Below are positions 30,651-38,509 of a stretch of DNA of 64,000 nt, in pieces. Every line of letters starts with the position of its first letter. Position 1 is the first letter of the stretch. Source of the stretch: Mumia sp050632745 (GTDB lineage Bacteria > Actinomycetota > Actinomycetes > Propionibacteriales > Nocardioidaceae). The stretch covers positions 1,851,794-1,915,793 of the forward strand of contig NZ_JBODSD010000001.1 of NCBI RefSeq assembly GCF_050632745.1, read 5' to 3'. Below the pieces are notes generated by a model. It was not told where the DNA came from. It saw only the letters and a program-made list of their open reading frames with translations, and ran no database searches. Both the position numbers and the translations under genes were made by a program.

Positions 30651-30656
30651 TGACCG

Positions 30657-30850
30657 TCGAAGTGGAGACCACTCCCACCTGGGCGATCTTCGGATCGTCG
30701 GGTTCTTGCCACCGAGGCGTCCTCCGGGTCGCCGAGGGGCAGCGCACCTCGTGCGTGGAGACCGTGGCCTTCGCTTCGCAAGCGAAGGCCATTTTTCGTT
30801 CACGGTGGTCGTCGCACGACGACCGAACCGGTACGAACCCAGGAGGACCC
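30657..30850 (+). ncRNA. Structured 5' leader of infC-rpmI-rplT with an attenuator
   Basis: The leader contains a UUCG-capped hairpin (30684-30697, stem CGATC/GATCG), a hairpin CGCAC/GTGCG further on, and a final perfect 11-bp terminator hairpin at 30766-30790 followed by ATTTTT. The segment GTGGAGACC occurs twice, at about 30662 and 30754, offering alternative pairings. Leaders of infC operons in other bacteria respond to ribosomal protein L20 or IF3. Which signal acts here is unknown; the attenuation function is inferred. Confidence 0.6.
30766..30796 (+). terminator. Intrinsic terminator inside the infC leader
   Basis: GGCCTTCGCTT, loop CGC, AAGCGAAGGCC, then ATTTTT. The stem is perfect and a T-run follows, unlike nearly all other hairpins in this window. 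It lies upstream of the gene, so it is an attenuator and not an end-of-operon terminator. Confidence 0.8.
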
Positions 30851-31540
30851 ATCACCACAGAGCTGCGCGTCAACGACCGCATTCGCGCCAACGAGGTGCG
30901 CCTCGTCGGTCCCAACGGCGAACAGGTCGGCATCGTCCGACTCGACGATGCGCTGCGGCTGGCCCAGGAGTCCGACCTCGACCTCGTCGAGGTCGCACCG
31001 ACGGCCCGCCCGCCGGTCTGCCGCCTGATGGACTACGGCAAGTTCAAGTACGAGGCCGCCCAGAAGGCACGCGAGTCCCGGCGCAACCAGACCCACACCA
31101 TCATCAAAGAGATGAAGCTCCGCCCCAAGATCGACCAGCACGACTACGACACCAAGAAGGGTCACGTCGAGCGGTTCCTCAAGCAGGGCGACAAGGTCAA
31201 GATCACGATCATGTTCCGTGGTCGCGAGCAGAGCCGTCCCGAGCTCGGCTTCCGTCTCCTGCAGCGTCTTGCGGGCGACATCGAGGAGCTCGGCTTCATC
31301 GAGGCGGCCCCGCGCCAGGACGGCCGCAACATGACGATGGTCGTGGCTCCCCACAAGAAGAAGTCCGAAGCCCGCGTCGAGGCCAAGGAGGCGAAGGATC
31401 GCCTCGCGGCCGAGCGGGAAGCCGAGCGCAACGCCGACCGAGAGTTCGACAAGGCGCAGCGCGAGGCGAGCGAGCAGCCTGTGTCGGCCAAGAAGCCGCG
31501 CAAGCGCTCGGAGAACATCGACCCAGACATGGAGGCATGA
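30851..31540 (+). CDS. infC: Translation initiation factor IF-3, ATC start codon
   Basis: IF-3 binds the 30S subunit and enforces correct start-codon choice. The predicted 229-residue protein covers both domains: the N-domain (RVNDRIRANEVRLVGPNG), the linker and the C-domain (KITIMFRGREQSRPELG), plus a charged actinobacterial tail. There is no ATG, GTG or TTG at the conserved N-terminus. An ATC at 30851, four bases after AGGAGG, begins (M)TTELRVNDRI exactly where homologues start. Rare start codons on infC are established as IF3 autoregulation, because IF3 discriminates against them. Standard callers may pick a wrong upstream start within the leader. Confidence 0.93.
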   Translation: MTTELRVNDRIRANEVRLVGPNGEQVGIVRLDDALRLAQESDLDLVEVAPTARPPVCRLMDYGKFKYEAAQKARESRRNQTHTIIKEMKLRPKIDQHDYDTKKGHVERFLKQGDKVKITIMFRGREQSRPELGFRLLQRLAGDIEELGFIEAAPRQDGRNMTMVVAPHKKKSEARVEAKEAKDRLAAEREAERNADREFDKAQREASEQPVSAKKPRKRSENIDPDMEA

Positions 31541-31541
31541 G

Positions 31542-31739
31542 ATGCCGAAGATGAAGCGCAACTCGGGCATGAAGAAGCGCGTCAAGGTGACCGGCACCGG
31601 CAAGCTCGTGCACAAGCACGGCCGTCGTCGTACGCACCTGATGCAGAAGTCCAACACGGCGCGTACCCGACTCGAGAGCGGCGACCAGCCGATCGCGAAG
31701 GCTGACGTCCCCCGCGTGAAGAAGATGCTCGGCCTCTGA
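31542..31739 (+). CDS. rpmI: Ribosomal protein bL35
   Basis: A 65-residue, strongly basic 50S protein. The typical beginning is MPKMKRNSGMKKRVKVTGTG, followed by HGRRRTHLMQKS. It begins one base after the infC stop, so it is translationally coupled, in the universal infC-rpmI-rplT order. No ribosome-binding site of note is needed beyond AGG(C)ATGAG in the infC tail. Confidence 0.98.
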   Translation: MPKMKRNSGMKKRVKVTGTGKLVHKHGRRRTHLMQKSNTARTRLESGDQPIAKADVPRVKKMLGL

Positions 31740-31789
31740 GCCGAGCCCCTGCACGCCGCACCCGAGACACACCGAACGAGGAGTAACCC

Positions 31790-32185
31790 ATGGCACGCGT
31801 CAAGCGTTCCGTCAACGCAGCGAAGAAGCGTCGCGAGACGCTCGAGCGCGCATCCGGCTACCGCGGACAGCGCTCGCGTCTCTACCGCAAGGCCAAGGAG
31901 CAGGTCACGCACTCGCTGGTCTACAGCTACCGTGACCGCCGTGCGAAGAAGGGCGACTTCCGTCGCCTCTGGATCACCCGCATCAACGCCGGTGTCCGTC
32001 AGCACGGCCTGACCTACAACCGCTTCATCCAGGGCCTGCGTCTGGCCGGTGTCGAGGTCGATCGCAAGATCCTCGCCGACCTCGCCGTCACCGACCCGAA
32101 CGCGTTCGCTGCGCTGGTCGAGACCGCGAAGGCGAGCCTTCCGGACGACGTCAACAAGCCGAAGGCGTCGGACGCCGCAGCCTGA
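31790..32185 (+). CDS. rplT: Ribosomal protein bL20
   Basis: A 131-residue 50S assembly protein with the long basic N-terminal helix (VKRSVNAAKKRRETLERASGY, cited in part: NAAKKRRETL) and the globular C-domain (INAGVRQHGLTYNRFIQGLR). In other bacteria L20 represses its own operon by binding the mRNA; whether it acts on the leader at 30657-30850 is open. GAGGAG lies nine bases before the ATG. The Ala-rich C-terminal tail (KPKASDAAA) is usual for actinobacteria. Confidence 0.98.
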   Translation: MARVKRSVNAAKKRRETLERASGYRGQRSRLYRKAKEQVTHSLVYSYRDRRAKKGDFRRLWITRINAGVRQHGLTYNRFIQGLRLAGVEVDRKILADLAVTDPNAFAALVETAKASLPDDVNKPKASDAAA

Positions 32186-32208
32186 CCAGGCGGCTTCTGC
32201 GTACGCAC

Positions 32209-33051
32209 GTGGCGAGTCCCGAGCACGTCCTCACACCCCGTACGGGGAGAGTGAAGGCTGCCCGGAGGCTCGCCACGCGGCGTTTCCGGGAGAAGGAGCG
32301 GGCGTTCCTGGCCGAGGGGCCGCAGGCGGTCCGCGAGGCGCTCCACACCGCGGCGCGGCGGCCCGGTCTCGTGCACGACGTGTACGCGACGGAGGCCGTG
32401 ACGACCCGCTACCCGGAGCTGGTCGCGCTCGGCGGGCCGCGCTGGCACGTCGTCGACGACGAGGTCGTCGCAGCGATCAGCGAGACGGTCTCACCGCAGG
32501 GTGTGGTCGCGGTGTGCGACTACGTCGACGTGCCGCTGGCGTCGCTCCTCGACCGGTCGCCGAGGCTGGTGGCCGTCTGCGCCGAGGTGCGTGACCCCGG
32601 CAACGCCGGCACGGTGATCCGCTGCGCCGACGCCGCGGGCGCTGACGCGGTCGTGCTGCTCGGCGACTCGGTCGACCCGTACAACCCGAAGGCCGTCCGC
32701 GCGAGCGTGGGCAGCCTCTTCCACCTCGACGTCGTCGTCGAGCGCGACACGACCGCCGCCGTCGAGGCGATGCGCGCCGCCGGTCTGCGGGTGCTCGCGG
32801 CCGACGGCGTCGCGGACGTGGATCTCTTCGCCGCGGAGGCGAGCGGGCTCCTCGACGGGCCGACGGCCTGGCTGTTCGGCAACGAGGCGTGGGGCCTGCC
32901 GGTCACCACCCGCGCGCTCGCCGACACGGTCGTCGCGGTGCCGATCTTCGGTCGGGCCGAGAGCCTCAACCTCGCCACGGCGGCGGCGGTCTGCCTGTAC
33001 GCCTCCGCCCGCGCACGCCGTACGCCGTCTTCCGGGGGAGACCGCACGTGA
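32209..33051 (+). CDS. SpoU/TrmH-family RNA 2'-O-methyltransferase
   Basis: A 280-residue RNA methyltransferase with an N-terminal SpoU substrate-binding domain (RRFREKERAFLAEGPQAVREAL) and a C-terminal SPOUT knot domain. The three SpoU motifs are visible: EVRDPGNAGTVIRCADAAG, FGNEAWGLP and VPIFGRAESLNLATAAAV. The gene is 23 nt after rplT, and homologues occur at this place in many actinobacteria, pointing to rRNA as substrate; the exact nucleotide is unknown. The GTG start is the first in-frame start codon after rplT. Its stop overlaps the kinase GTG by 4 nt. Confidence 0.92.
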   Translation: MASPEHVLTPRTGRVKAARRLATRRFREKERAFLAEGPQAVREALHTAARRPGLVHDVYATEAVTTRYPELVALGGPRWHVVDDEVVAAISETVSPQGVVAVCDYVDVPLASLLDRSPRLVAVCAEVRDPGNAGTVIRCADAAGADAVVLLGDSVDPYNPKAVRASVGSLFHLDVVVERDTTAAVEAMRAAGLRVLAADGVADVDLFAAEASGLLDGPTAWLFGNEAWGLPVTTRALADTVVAVPIFGRAESLNLATAAAVCLYASARARRTPSSGGDRT

Positions 33052-34082
33052 TCGACGTCGACCTGCTTCCCGACGGCGTGGTGCTCGCCGACGCCGAGGG
33101 AACCGTCTTCCGGGTGAACGCCGCCGCCTCGCGGATGCTGCACCGCAGGCCCGAGGAGCTGATCGGGCTCCACATCTCCGACGCCCTCCCGCTCGACGAC
33201 CTCGCCGGCAACAGCTGGTTCGACTGCCTGCGCCCCTACGCGGGGCTGTCGACGCGCACGCGCCTCTCGGAGTCCAGCTGGCACACCCAGGACGGCGTCG
33301 AGTACCTCGTGACGGCGACGCTGGTCCGTGACGCGCCGCGACAGCCGGTCCGTCAGCTCGTCGTGTCCCTGCGCACGGCCAAGGCCCGCGCCCGCCGCGA
33401 CCGCGCGCGCTCCGACCTCGTCGCGACCGTGGCGCACGAGCTGCGCTCGCCGCTGACCGGGGTGAAGGGGTTCACCGCGACGCTGCTCAACAACTGGGAC
33501 CGCTTCTCCGACGACCAGCGCCAGCTGATGCTGGAGACCGTCGACTCCGACGCCGACCGCCTCTCGCGCCTCATCACGGATCTCCTCGACGCGGCCCGGA
33601 TCGACTCCGGCCGGCTCACGCTGCGTCCGCAGCCGCTCGACCTCGCCGACGCGACCCGGCGCATCCTCGAGAACGTCGCCGCCGGGAGCGGCCTCAAGGT
33701 CGAGGTCACCGCCGAGGAGGACCTGCCCAAGGTGTGGGTCGACCCCGACCGCTTCGCGCAGGTCGTCACCAACCTCGTCGAGAACGCCCAGCGTCACGGG
33801 CTCGGCGTCCGCGACGTCGTGGTGCGGCGCCCGACCCGCTTCAGCAACGGGGTCGCGTTCGAGGTGTTCGACTTCGGGCCCGGCATCCCCGAGGAGATCC
33901 GGGCGCGGATGTTCACCCGGTTCTGGCGCTCGGGCGACCGCGGCGGCACCGGTCTCGGGCTCTACATCGTCAAGGGCGTCGTGGACGCCCACGGTGGCGA
34001 GATCGAGGTGTGCGACGGCGACAAGGGTGGCGCGTGCGTGGGTGTGTGGTTCCCGGAGAACGTCCCGGACGTCCTCCGCTGA
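33048..34082 (+). CDS. Cytosolic PAS-domain sensor histidine kinase
   Basis: A 344-residue sensor kinase without signal peptide or membrane helix. It starts with a PAS domain (LLPDGVVLADAEGTVFRVNAAASRML, cited in part: GVVLADAEGTVFRVN), then a HisKA dimerisation domain with the phosphorylated His130 in VAHELRSPLTGVKG. The HATPase domain follows, with N-box VTNLVENAQRHG, G1 FDFGPGIPEE and G2 GGTGLGLYIVKG. No response-regulator gene is adjacent, so the partner lies elsewhere. The GTG overlaps the methyltransferase stop by 4 nt and GGGGGAG precedes it. The link to translation genes is conserved in actinobacteria but unexplained. Confidence 0.92.
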   Translation: MIDVDLLPDGVVLADAEGTVFRVNAAASRMLHRRPEELIGLHISDALPLDDLAGNSWFDCLRPYAGLSTRTRLSESSWHTQDGVEYLVTATLVRDAPRQPVRQLVVSLRTAKARARRDRARSDLVATVAHELRSPLTGVKGFTATLLNNWDRFSDDQRQLMLETVDSDADRLSRLITDLLDAARIDSGRLTLRPQPLDLADATRRILENVAAGSGLKVEVTAEEDLPKVWVDPDRFAQVVTNLVENAQRHGLGVRDVVVRRPTRFSNGVAFEVFDFGPGIPEEIRARMFTRFWRSGDRGGTGLGLYIVKGVVDAHGGEIEVCDGDKGGACVGVWFPENVPDVLR

Positions 34083-34213
34083 GGCCCGTGGGCCTAACTC
34101 GTTCGACAACCTCCCTAGACTTGATCAGACGGGACGACGCAGGAGCCGAGGACGTGATCGGCGCCGTGGCCGCAGCGCCGCCGCCCGCGCCCCGTGGCCG
34201 AAGAAAGGTGACC

Positions 34214-35317
34214 ATGTCCGGACCCAACAGCGAGTACGACCCGGTCGAGGTCTCTCCGCTGCACGCCGAGGAGGTCGCGGCGATGCGTGACGCGGCCGTG
34301 GCCGCGATCGCGGCCGCCGACTCCCTGGAGGCGCTCAAGCAGGTGCGTCTGGAGCACGCGGGAGACCGCTCGCCGCTGGCGCTCGCCAACCGCGAGATCG
34401 GTGCGCTCCCGCCCCAGGCCCGCAAGGACGCCGGGATGCGCGTGGGCCAGGCCCGCAAGGCCGTCTCCGAGGCGATCGCGGAGCGTACGGCCGTGCTCGA
34501 GGTCGAGGCCGAAGCGCGGATGCTCGCCGACGAGACCGTCGACGTGACGCTGCCGACCGACCGCGAGCCGGTCGGGGCACGGCACCCGCTGACCACCATC
34601 CAGGAGCGCGTCGCCGACATCTTCGTGGCGATGGGCTGGGAGGTGGCCGAAGGCCCCGAGGTCGAGGCCGAGTGGCTCAACTTCGACGCGCTCAACCTGG
34701 GTCCGGACCACCCGGCGCGCACCATGCAGGACACCTTCTGGGTCACCCCCGAGAAGGCCGCGATGGTGCTGCGCACCCACACCTCGCCCGTCCAGGCGCG
34801 GACGATGCTCACCCGCAAGCCCCCGATCTACGTCGTCGTGCCCGGTCGCGTGTTCCGCACCGACGAGCTCGACGCCACCCACTCGCCGGTCTTCCACCAG
34901 GTCGAGGGCCTGGCGATCGACGAGGGCCTCTCGATGGCCCACCTCAAGGGCACGCTGGACCACTTCGCGCAGGCGATCTACGGCGAGGGCATGACGACGC
35001 GGTTCCGCCCGTCGTACTTCCCCTTCACCGAGCCGAGCGCCGAGATGGACCTGCTCTGCTACGTGTGCCACAACGATCCCGCGACCGTCGCCGACTGCCG
35101 CACGTGCAAGGGCGAGGGCTGGGTCGAGTGGGGCGGCTGCGGTGTCGTGAACCCGCGCGTCCTGATCGCCAACGGCGTGGACCCCGAGCGCTACTCGGGC
35201 TTCGCGTTCGGGATCGGTCTCGACCGCACCATCACCGGCCGGTACGACATCGCCGACCTGCGTGACCTGTTCGACGGAGACATCCGGTTCACCGAGCCGT
35301 TCGGAGTGGAGATCTGA
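34214..35317 (+). CDS. pheS: Phenylalanyl-tRNA synthetase alpha chain
   Basis: Catalytic chain of the alpha2-beta2 PheRS. The 367-residue protein has an N-terminal coiled coil (AVAAIAAADSLEALKQVRLEH, cited in part: LEALKQVRL) that binds tRNA, class II motif 1 (GARHPLTTIQERV), motif 2 (VVPGRVFRTDELDATHSPVFHQ) and motif 3 (GFAFGIGLDRT). The zinc-like cluster CYVCHNDPATVADCRTC is the actinobacterial insertion. The ATG has AAAGGTG seven bases before it. A TAGACT hexamer in the 131-nt gap upstream may be the promoter; I see no T-box. The stop shares one base with the pheT start. Confidence 0.97.
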   Translation: MSGPNSEYDPVEVSPLHAEEVAAMRDAAVAAIAAADSLEALKQVRLEHAGDRSPLALANREIGALPPQARKDAGMRVGQARKAVSEAIAERTAVLEVEAEARMLADETVDVTLPTDREPVGARHPLTTIQERVADIFVAMGWEVAEGPEVEAEWLNFDALNLGPDHPARTMQDTFWVTPEKAAMVLRTHTSPVQARTMLTRKPPIYVVVPGRVFRTDELDATHSPVFHQVEGLAIDEGLSMAHLKGTLDHFAQAIYGEGMTTRFRPSYFPFTEPSAEMDLLCYVCHNDPATVADCRTCKGEGWVEWGGCGVVNPRVLIANGVDPERYSGFAFGIGLDRTITGRYDIADLRDLFDGDIRFTEPFGVEI

Positions 35318-37812
35318 TGCGCGTCCCCGTGTCGTGGCTTCGCGACATCGTCGACCTGCCCGCCGACCTGACCACGGCCGACCTCGCGGACCGGCTGACC
35401 ATGCTCGACCTCAAGCTCGAGGAGATCGACGCCGTCGGTGCCGAGCTCTCCGGCCCGATCGTCGTCGGACGCGTGCTGTCGGCCGAGCCGGAGCCGCAGA
35501 AGAACGGGAAGACGATCAACTGGTGCTCGGTCGACGTCGGCCCCGCCCACAACGCCGAGGGCAACGAGCCCCGCGGCATCGTCTGCGGCGCGCACAACTT
35601 CGGACCCGGCGACCTGGTCGTCGTGGCCCTGCCGGGCTCGGTGCTGCCCGGCCCGTTCCCGATCAGCTCCCGCAAGACCTACGGCCACGTGTCGGACGGC
35701 ATGATCTGCTCCGGCGCGGAGCTGGGCACGGCGGGTGATCCCGACGGGATCATCGTGCTTCCCGCGGACGCCGCCGAGGTCGGCGACGACGCGATCGTCC
35801 TGCTGGGGCTGCGCGACGACGTGCTGGACCTCGAGGTCAATCCCGACCGCGCCTACGCGCTGTCGATGCGCGGCGTCGGCCGTGACGCGGCGATCGGCTA
35901 CGAGGTTCCGTTCCACGACCCGGCGGCGCTGGAGGTCCCGAGCGACGGGACCGAGGCGTACCCGGTCGTCGTCGAGGACCCGCTCGCCTGTCCGGTCTTC
36001 GTCGCCCGGACGGTGACGGGCTTCGACCCGACGCGTCCCACCCCGCGGTGGATGGCGCGGCGCCTCGAGCTGATGGGCCAGCGTCCGATCTCGCTGGCCG
36101 TCGACGTCACCAACTACGTGATGCTCGAGCTCGGTCAGCCGATCCACGGCTACGACCGCAACGCGCTCCGTGGCCCGATCACGGTGCGCCGCGGGCGTCC
36201 GGGGGAGAAGGTCACCACCCTCGACGACGTCGTCCGCGACGTCACCGTCGACGACCTGCTGATCACCGACGAGTCGGGTCCGATCGGGCTTGCCGGCGTG
36301 ATGGGCGGCCAGACCACCGAGCTCGGCCCGGACACCACCGACATCGTCATCGAGGCGGCGCACTTCGACCCGCCGACCGTCGCCCGCACCGCCCGGCTCC
36401 AGAAGCTGTCGAGCGAGGCGTCGCGCCGGTTCGAGCGCGGGGTCGACCCCGCGCTCCCGCCGTACGCCGCGCAGCGCGTGGCCGAGCTGCTCGTCGAGCA
36501 CGGCGGCGGCGTGATCTCCGCCGGGATCACCGCTGTCGGCGCTCCGCCGGCGTCCCCGCAGATCTCGCTCGCCGACGACCTCCCGGCCCGCATCTCGGGC
36601 GTCGACATCGACGCCGCGACCGCGGTGCGCGCGCTCGAGGCCAACGGCTGCACGGTCGAGCACGACGCGGGCGCCCTGCACGTCGTGCCGCCGACGTGGC
36701 GGCTCGACCTCACCGACCCCTACGACATGGTCGAGGAGGTCCTGCGCTTCGTCGGCTACGACAAGGTCCCGTCGGTCCTCCCGCACGCTCCCGCCGGGCG
36801 CGGCCTGACGACGCAGCAGCGTCTGCGACGGCGCGTCGGGCTGGTGCTGGCCGGCGCCGGCTACGTCGAGGTCAAGACGTTCCCGTTCGCGGGCCCGGCC
36901 GACTTCGACCAGCTCGGCATCCCCGAGGACGATCCGCGCCGTGACCAGGTCCTCCTCGAGAACCCGCTCTCGGCGGAGGAGCCGGGACTGACGACGACGC
37001 TGATGACCGGGGCCATGAAGGCGCTCGCGCTCAACGTCGGGCGCGGCCACGACGACGTCGCGATCTTCGAGACGGGACGGGTCTTCCAGCCGAAGGACGA
37101 GGCCCCCGAGGCCCCGATCTACGGGGTCGACCAGGCCCCGAGCGCCGACGAGTACGCCGCCTTCGACGAGGCCCTGCCGGAGCAGCCGCTGCACCTGGTG
37201 CTGGTCGCGACCGGCCGCCGGGAGCGTTCCGGCTGGTGGGGCGAGGGTCGCCGGGTCCAGTGGGGCGACGCGATCGAGGCCGTGCGCCGCGTGGCGGCGG
37301 CGGTGCACGTCGAGCTCCGCGTGGGCCCGGGAGAAGTGCCCGCCCCGTGGCACCCCGGTCGTACGGCGGTGCTGTCCGTCGGCGACGCGACCGTCGGCCA
37401 CGCCGGCGAGCTGCACCCGCGGGTGTGCCGCGCGTACGGCGTCCCGGCCCGCACGGTCGCCGCGGAGGTGGACCTGGACGCGGTCCTCGCCGCGGCCCCG
37501 GACCTCGGTCCGCGCCCGGCGTTCTCCACCTACCCGGTCGCCAAGGAGGACGTGGCGCTCGTCGTCGCGAGCTCGGTCCCCAGCCAGGCCGTCGCCGACG
37601 CGCTCGTCGACGGCGGGGGAGAGCTGCTCGAGTCGGTGCGCCTGTTCGACGTCTACACCGGGGAGCAGGTCCCGGCCGGTCACAAGTCGCTGGCCTTCGC
37701 GCTCCGCATGCGCGCGCCCGACCGGACGCTGACCGAGGCGGAGACGGCCGCCGTACGCGACGCCGCGGTGGCGCGTGCCGCCGAGGTGACCGGCGCCGTC
37801 CAGCGCACCTGA
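35317..37812 (+). CDS. pheT: Phenylalanyl-tRNA synthetase beta chain
   Basis: Editing and tRNA-binding chain of PheRS, 831 residues. The domains in order are the N-terminal tRNA-binding OB domain (about 40-150, IVCGAHNFGPGDLVVVALPG), the B3/B4 editing domain (around 210-400), the B5 domain (about 405-475), the catalytic-like class II core and the C-terminal anticodon-binding FDX-ACB domain (from about 735, FSTYPVAKEDVALVV). The ATG overlaps the pheS stop by one base. A perfect 19-bp inverted repeat follows. Confidence 0.97.
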   Translation: MRVPVSWLRDIVDLPADLTTADLADRLTMLDLKLEEIDAVGAELSGPIVVGRVLSAEPEPQKNGKTINWCSVDVGPAHNAEGNEPRGIVCGAHNFGPGDLVVVALPGSVLPGPFPISSRKTYGHVSDGMICSGAELGTAGDPDGIIVLPADAAEVGDDAIVLLGLRDDVLDLEVNPDRAYALSMRGVGRDAAIGYEVPFHDPAALEVPSDGTEAYPVVVEDPLACPVFVARTVTGFDPTRPTPRWMARRLELMGQRPISLAVDVTNYVMLELGQPIHGYDRNALRGPITVRRGRPGEKVTTLDDVVRDVTVDDLLITDESGPIGLAGVMGGQTTELGPDTTDIVIEAAHFDPPTVARTARLQKLSSEASRRFERGVDPALPPYAAQRVAELLVEHGGGVISAGITAVGAPPASPQISLADDLPARISGVDIDAATAVRALEANGCTVEHDAGALHVVPPTWRLDLTDPYDMVEEVLRFVGYDKVPSVLPHAPAGRGLTTQQRLRRRVGLVLAGAGYVEVKTFPFAGPADFDQLGIPEDDPRRDQVLLENPLSAEEPGLTTTLMTGAMKALALNVGRGHDDVAIFETGRVFQPKDEAPEAPIYGVDQAPSADEYAAFDEALPEQPLHLVLVATGRRERSGWWGEGRRVQWGDAIEAVRRVAAAVHVELRVGPGEVPAPWHPGRTAVLSVGDATVGHAGELHPRVCRAYGVPARTVAAEVDLDAVLAAAPDLGPRPAFSTYPVAKEDVALVVASSVPSQAVADALVDGGGELLESVRLFDVYTGEQVPAGHKSLAFALRMRAPDRTLTEAETAAVRDAAVARAAEVTGAVQRT

Positions 37813-37818
37813 CGCGGG

Positions 37819-37858
37819 GGCGTTCCGCGGCCGTACGCCCGTACGGCCGCGGAACGCC
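37819..37858. terminator. Perfect 19-bp inverted repeat between pheT and lemA
   Basis: Arms 37819-37837 and 37840-37858 are exact reverse complements with only CC between them. The repeat fills the whole space between the convergent pheT and lemA stops and should act as a bidirectional terminator. The arm core is GGCGTTCCGCGGCCG. Confidence 0.85.
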
Positions 37859-38416
37859 TCAGAACTGGACCGTCGGTGGTGCTGTCTGGCTGGACGGTGC
37901 CGCGTAGAACGCGCGCTGGCCGACGCCGGCGACGCCCGTGAAGAACAGCCAGGGCAGCGTGCGGACCAGCGTGTTGAGGCGGGCTGCGGCGTCGTTGTAG
38001 TACTGCCGGGCGAACGCCAGCTGGTCCTCGGTCTCGGCGAGCTCGGTCTGCAGCTGCTGGAAGTTGGTGGACGCCTTGAGGTCGGGGTACGCCTCGGCGA
38101 CCGCGAGCACGTCGACGAGCGCCTTGTCGAGTCGGGCGTCGGCCGCCGACTTCTGCTCGACCGACCCGTCGCGGGCAGCGCTCGCCGCTGCGGTCCGGGC
38201 GGCGGTGACCTCGTCGAACACCGACCGCTCGTGCTCGGCGTAGCCCTTCACGGTGCTGACGAGGTTGGGGACGAGGTCGGCGCGGCGGGTGAGCTGGACG
38301 TCGATGCCGCCGAGGGCCTCGTCGGCGCGGACGTCGGCCGCGCGCAGCTTGTTGAAGCCGACGGCGGCGAGGACGGCGATCAGCACCACGACGACGGCGA
38401 CGATGATCCAGTGCAT
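37859..38416 (-). CDS. lemA: LemA family protein
   Basis: A 185-residue protein with one N-terminal membrane helix (residues 3-21) followed by the long helical LemA domain. The conserved LemA segments are DVQLTRRADLVPNLVSTVKGY, cited in part (RRADLVPNLV), and LAETEDQLAFARQYYNDAA. The LemA role is unclear; the protein is often next to DUF2207 or TPM-domain proteins, as here, where the DUF2207 gene lies 93 nt upstream on the same strand. AGAGGAA precedes the ATG. The two are likely cotranscribed. Confidence 0.93.
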   Translation of the reverse strand: MHWIIVAVVVVLIAVLAAVGFNKLRAADVRADEALGGIDVQLTRRADLVPNLVSTVKGYAEHERSVFDEVTAARTAAASAARDGSVEQKSAADARLDKALVDVLAVAEAYPDLKASTNFQQLQTELAETEDQLAFARQYYNDAAARLNTLVRTLPWLFFTGVAGVGQRAFYAAPSSQTAPPTVQF

Positions 38417-38509
38417 GGGGTTCCTCTCAGGGGAGCGGGAGCGGGGCGGGACGGGCGTACGACGGGCTGCGCGAGGCGTCAGCGGGACGGTGGGACGGCG
38501 CGGCGCGGG

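Noticed and set aside
30650..30850. Coding extension of infC back to an ATG-type start at 30650
   Set aside because: The frame stays open, but the sequence folds as a leader with a terminator and its translation does not resemble any IF3 N-terminus.
34083..34213. T-box or leader peptide upstream of pheS
   Set aside because: No T-box core sequence, no Phe-rich short frame and no terminator hairpin with T-run found in the 131-nt gap.
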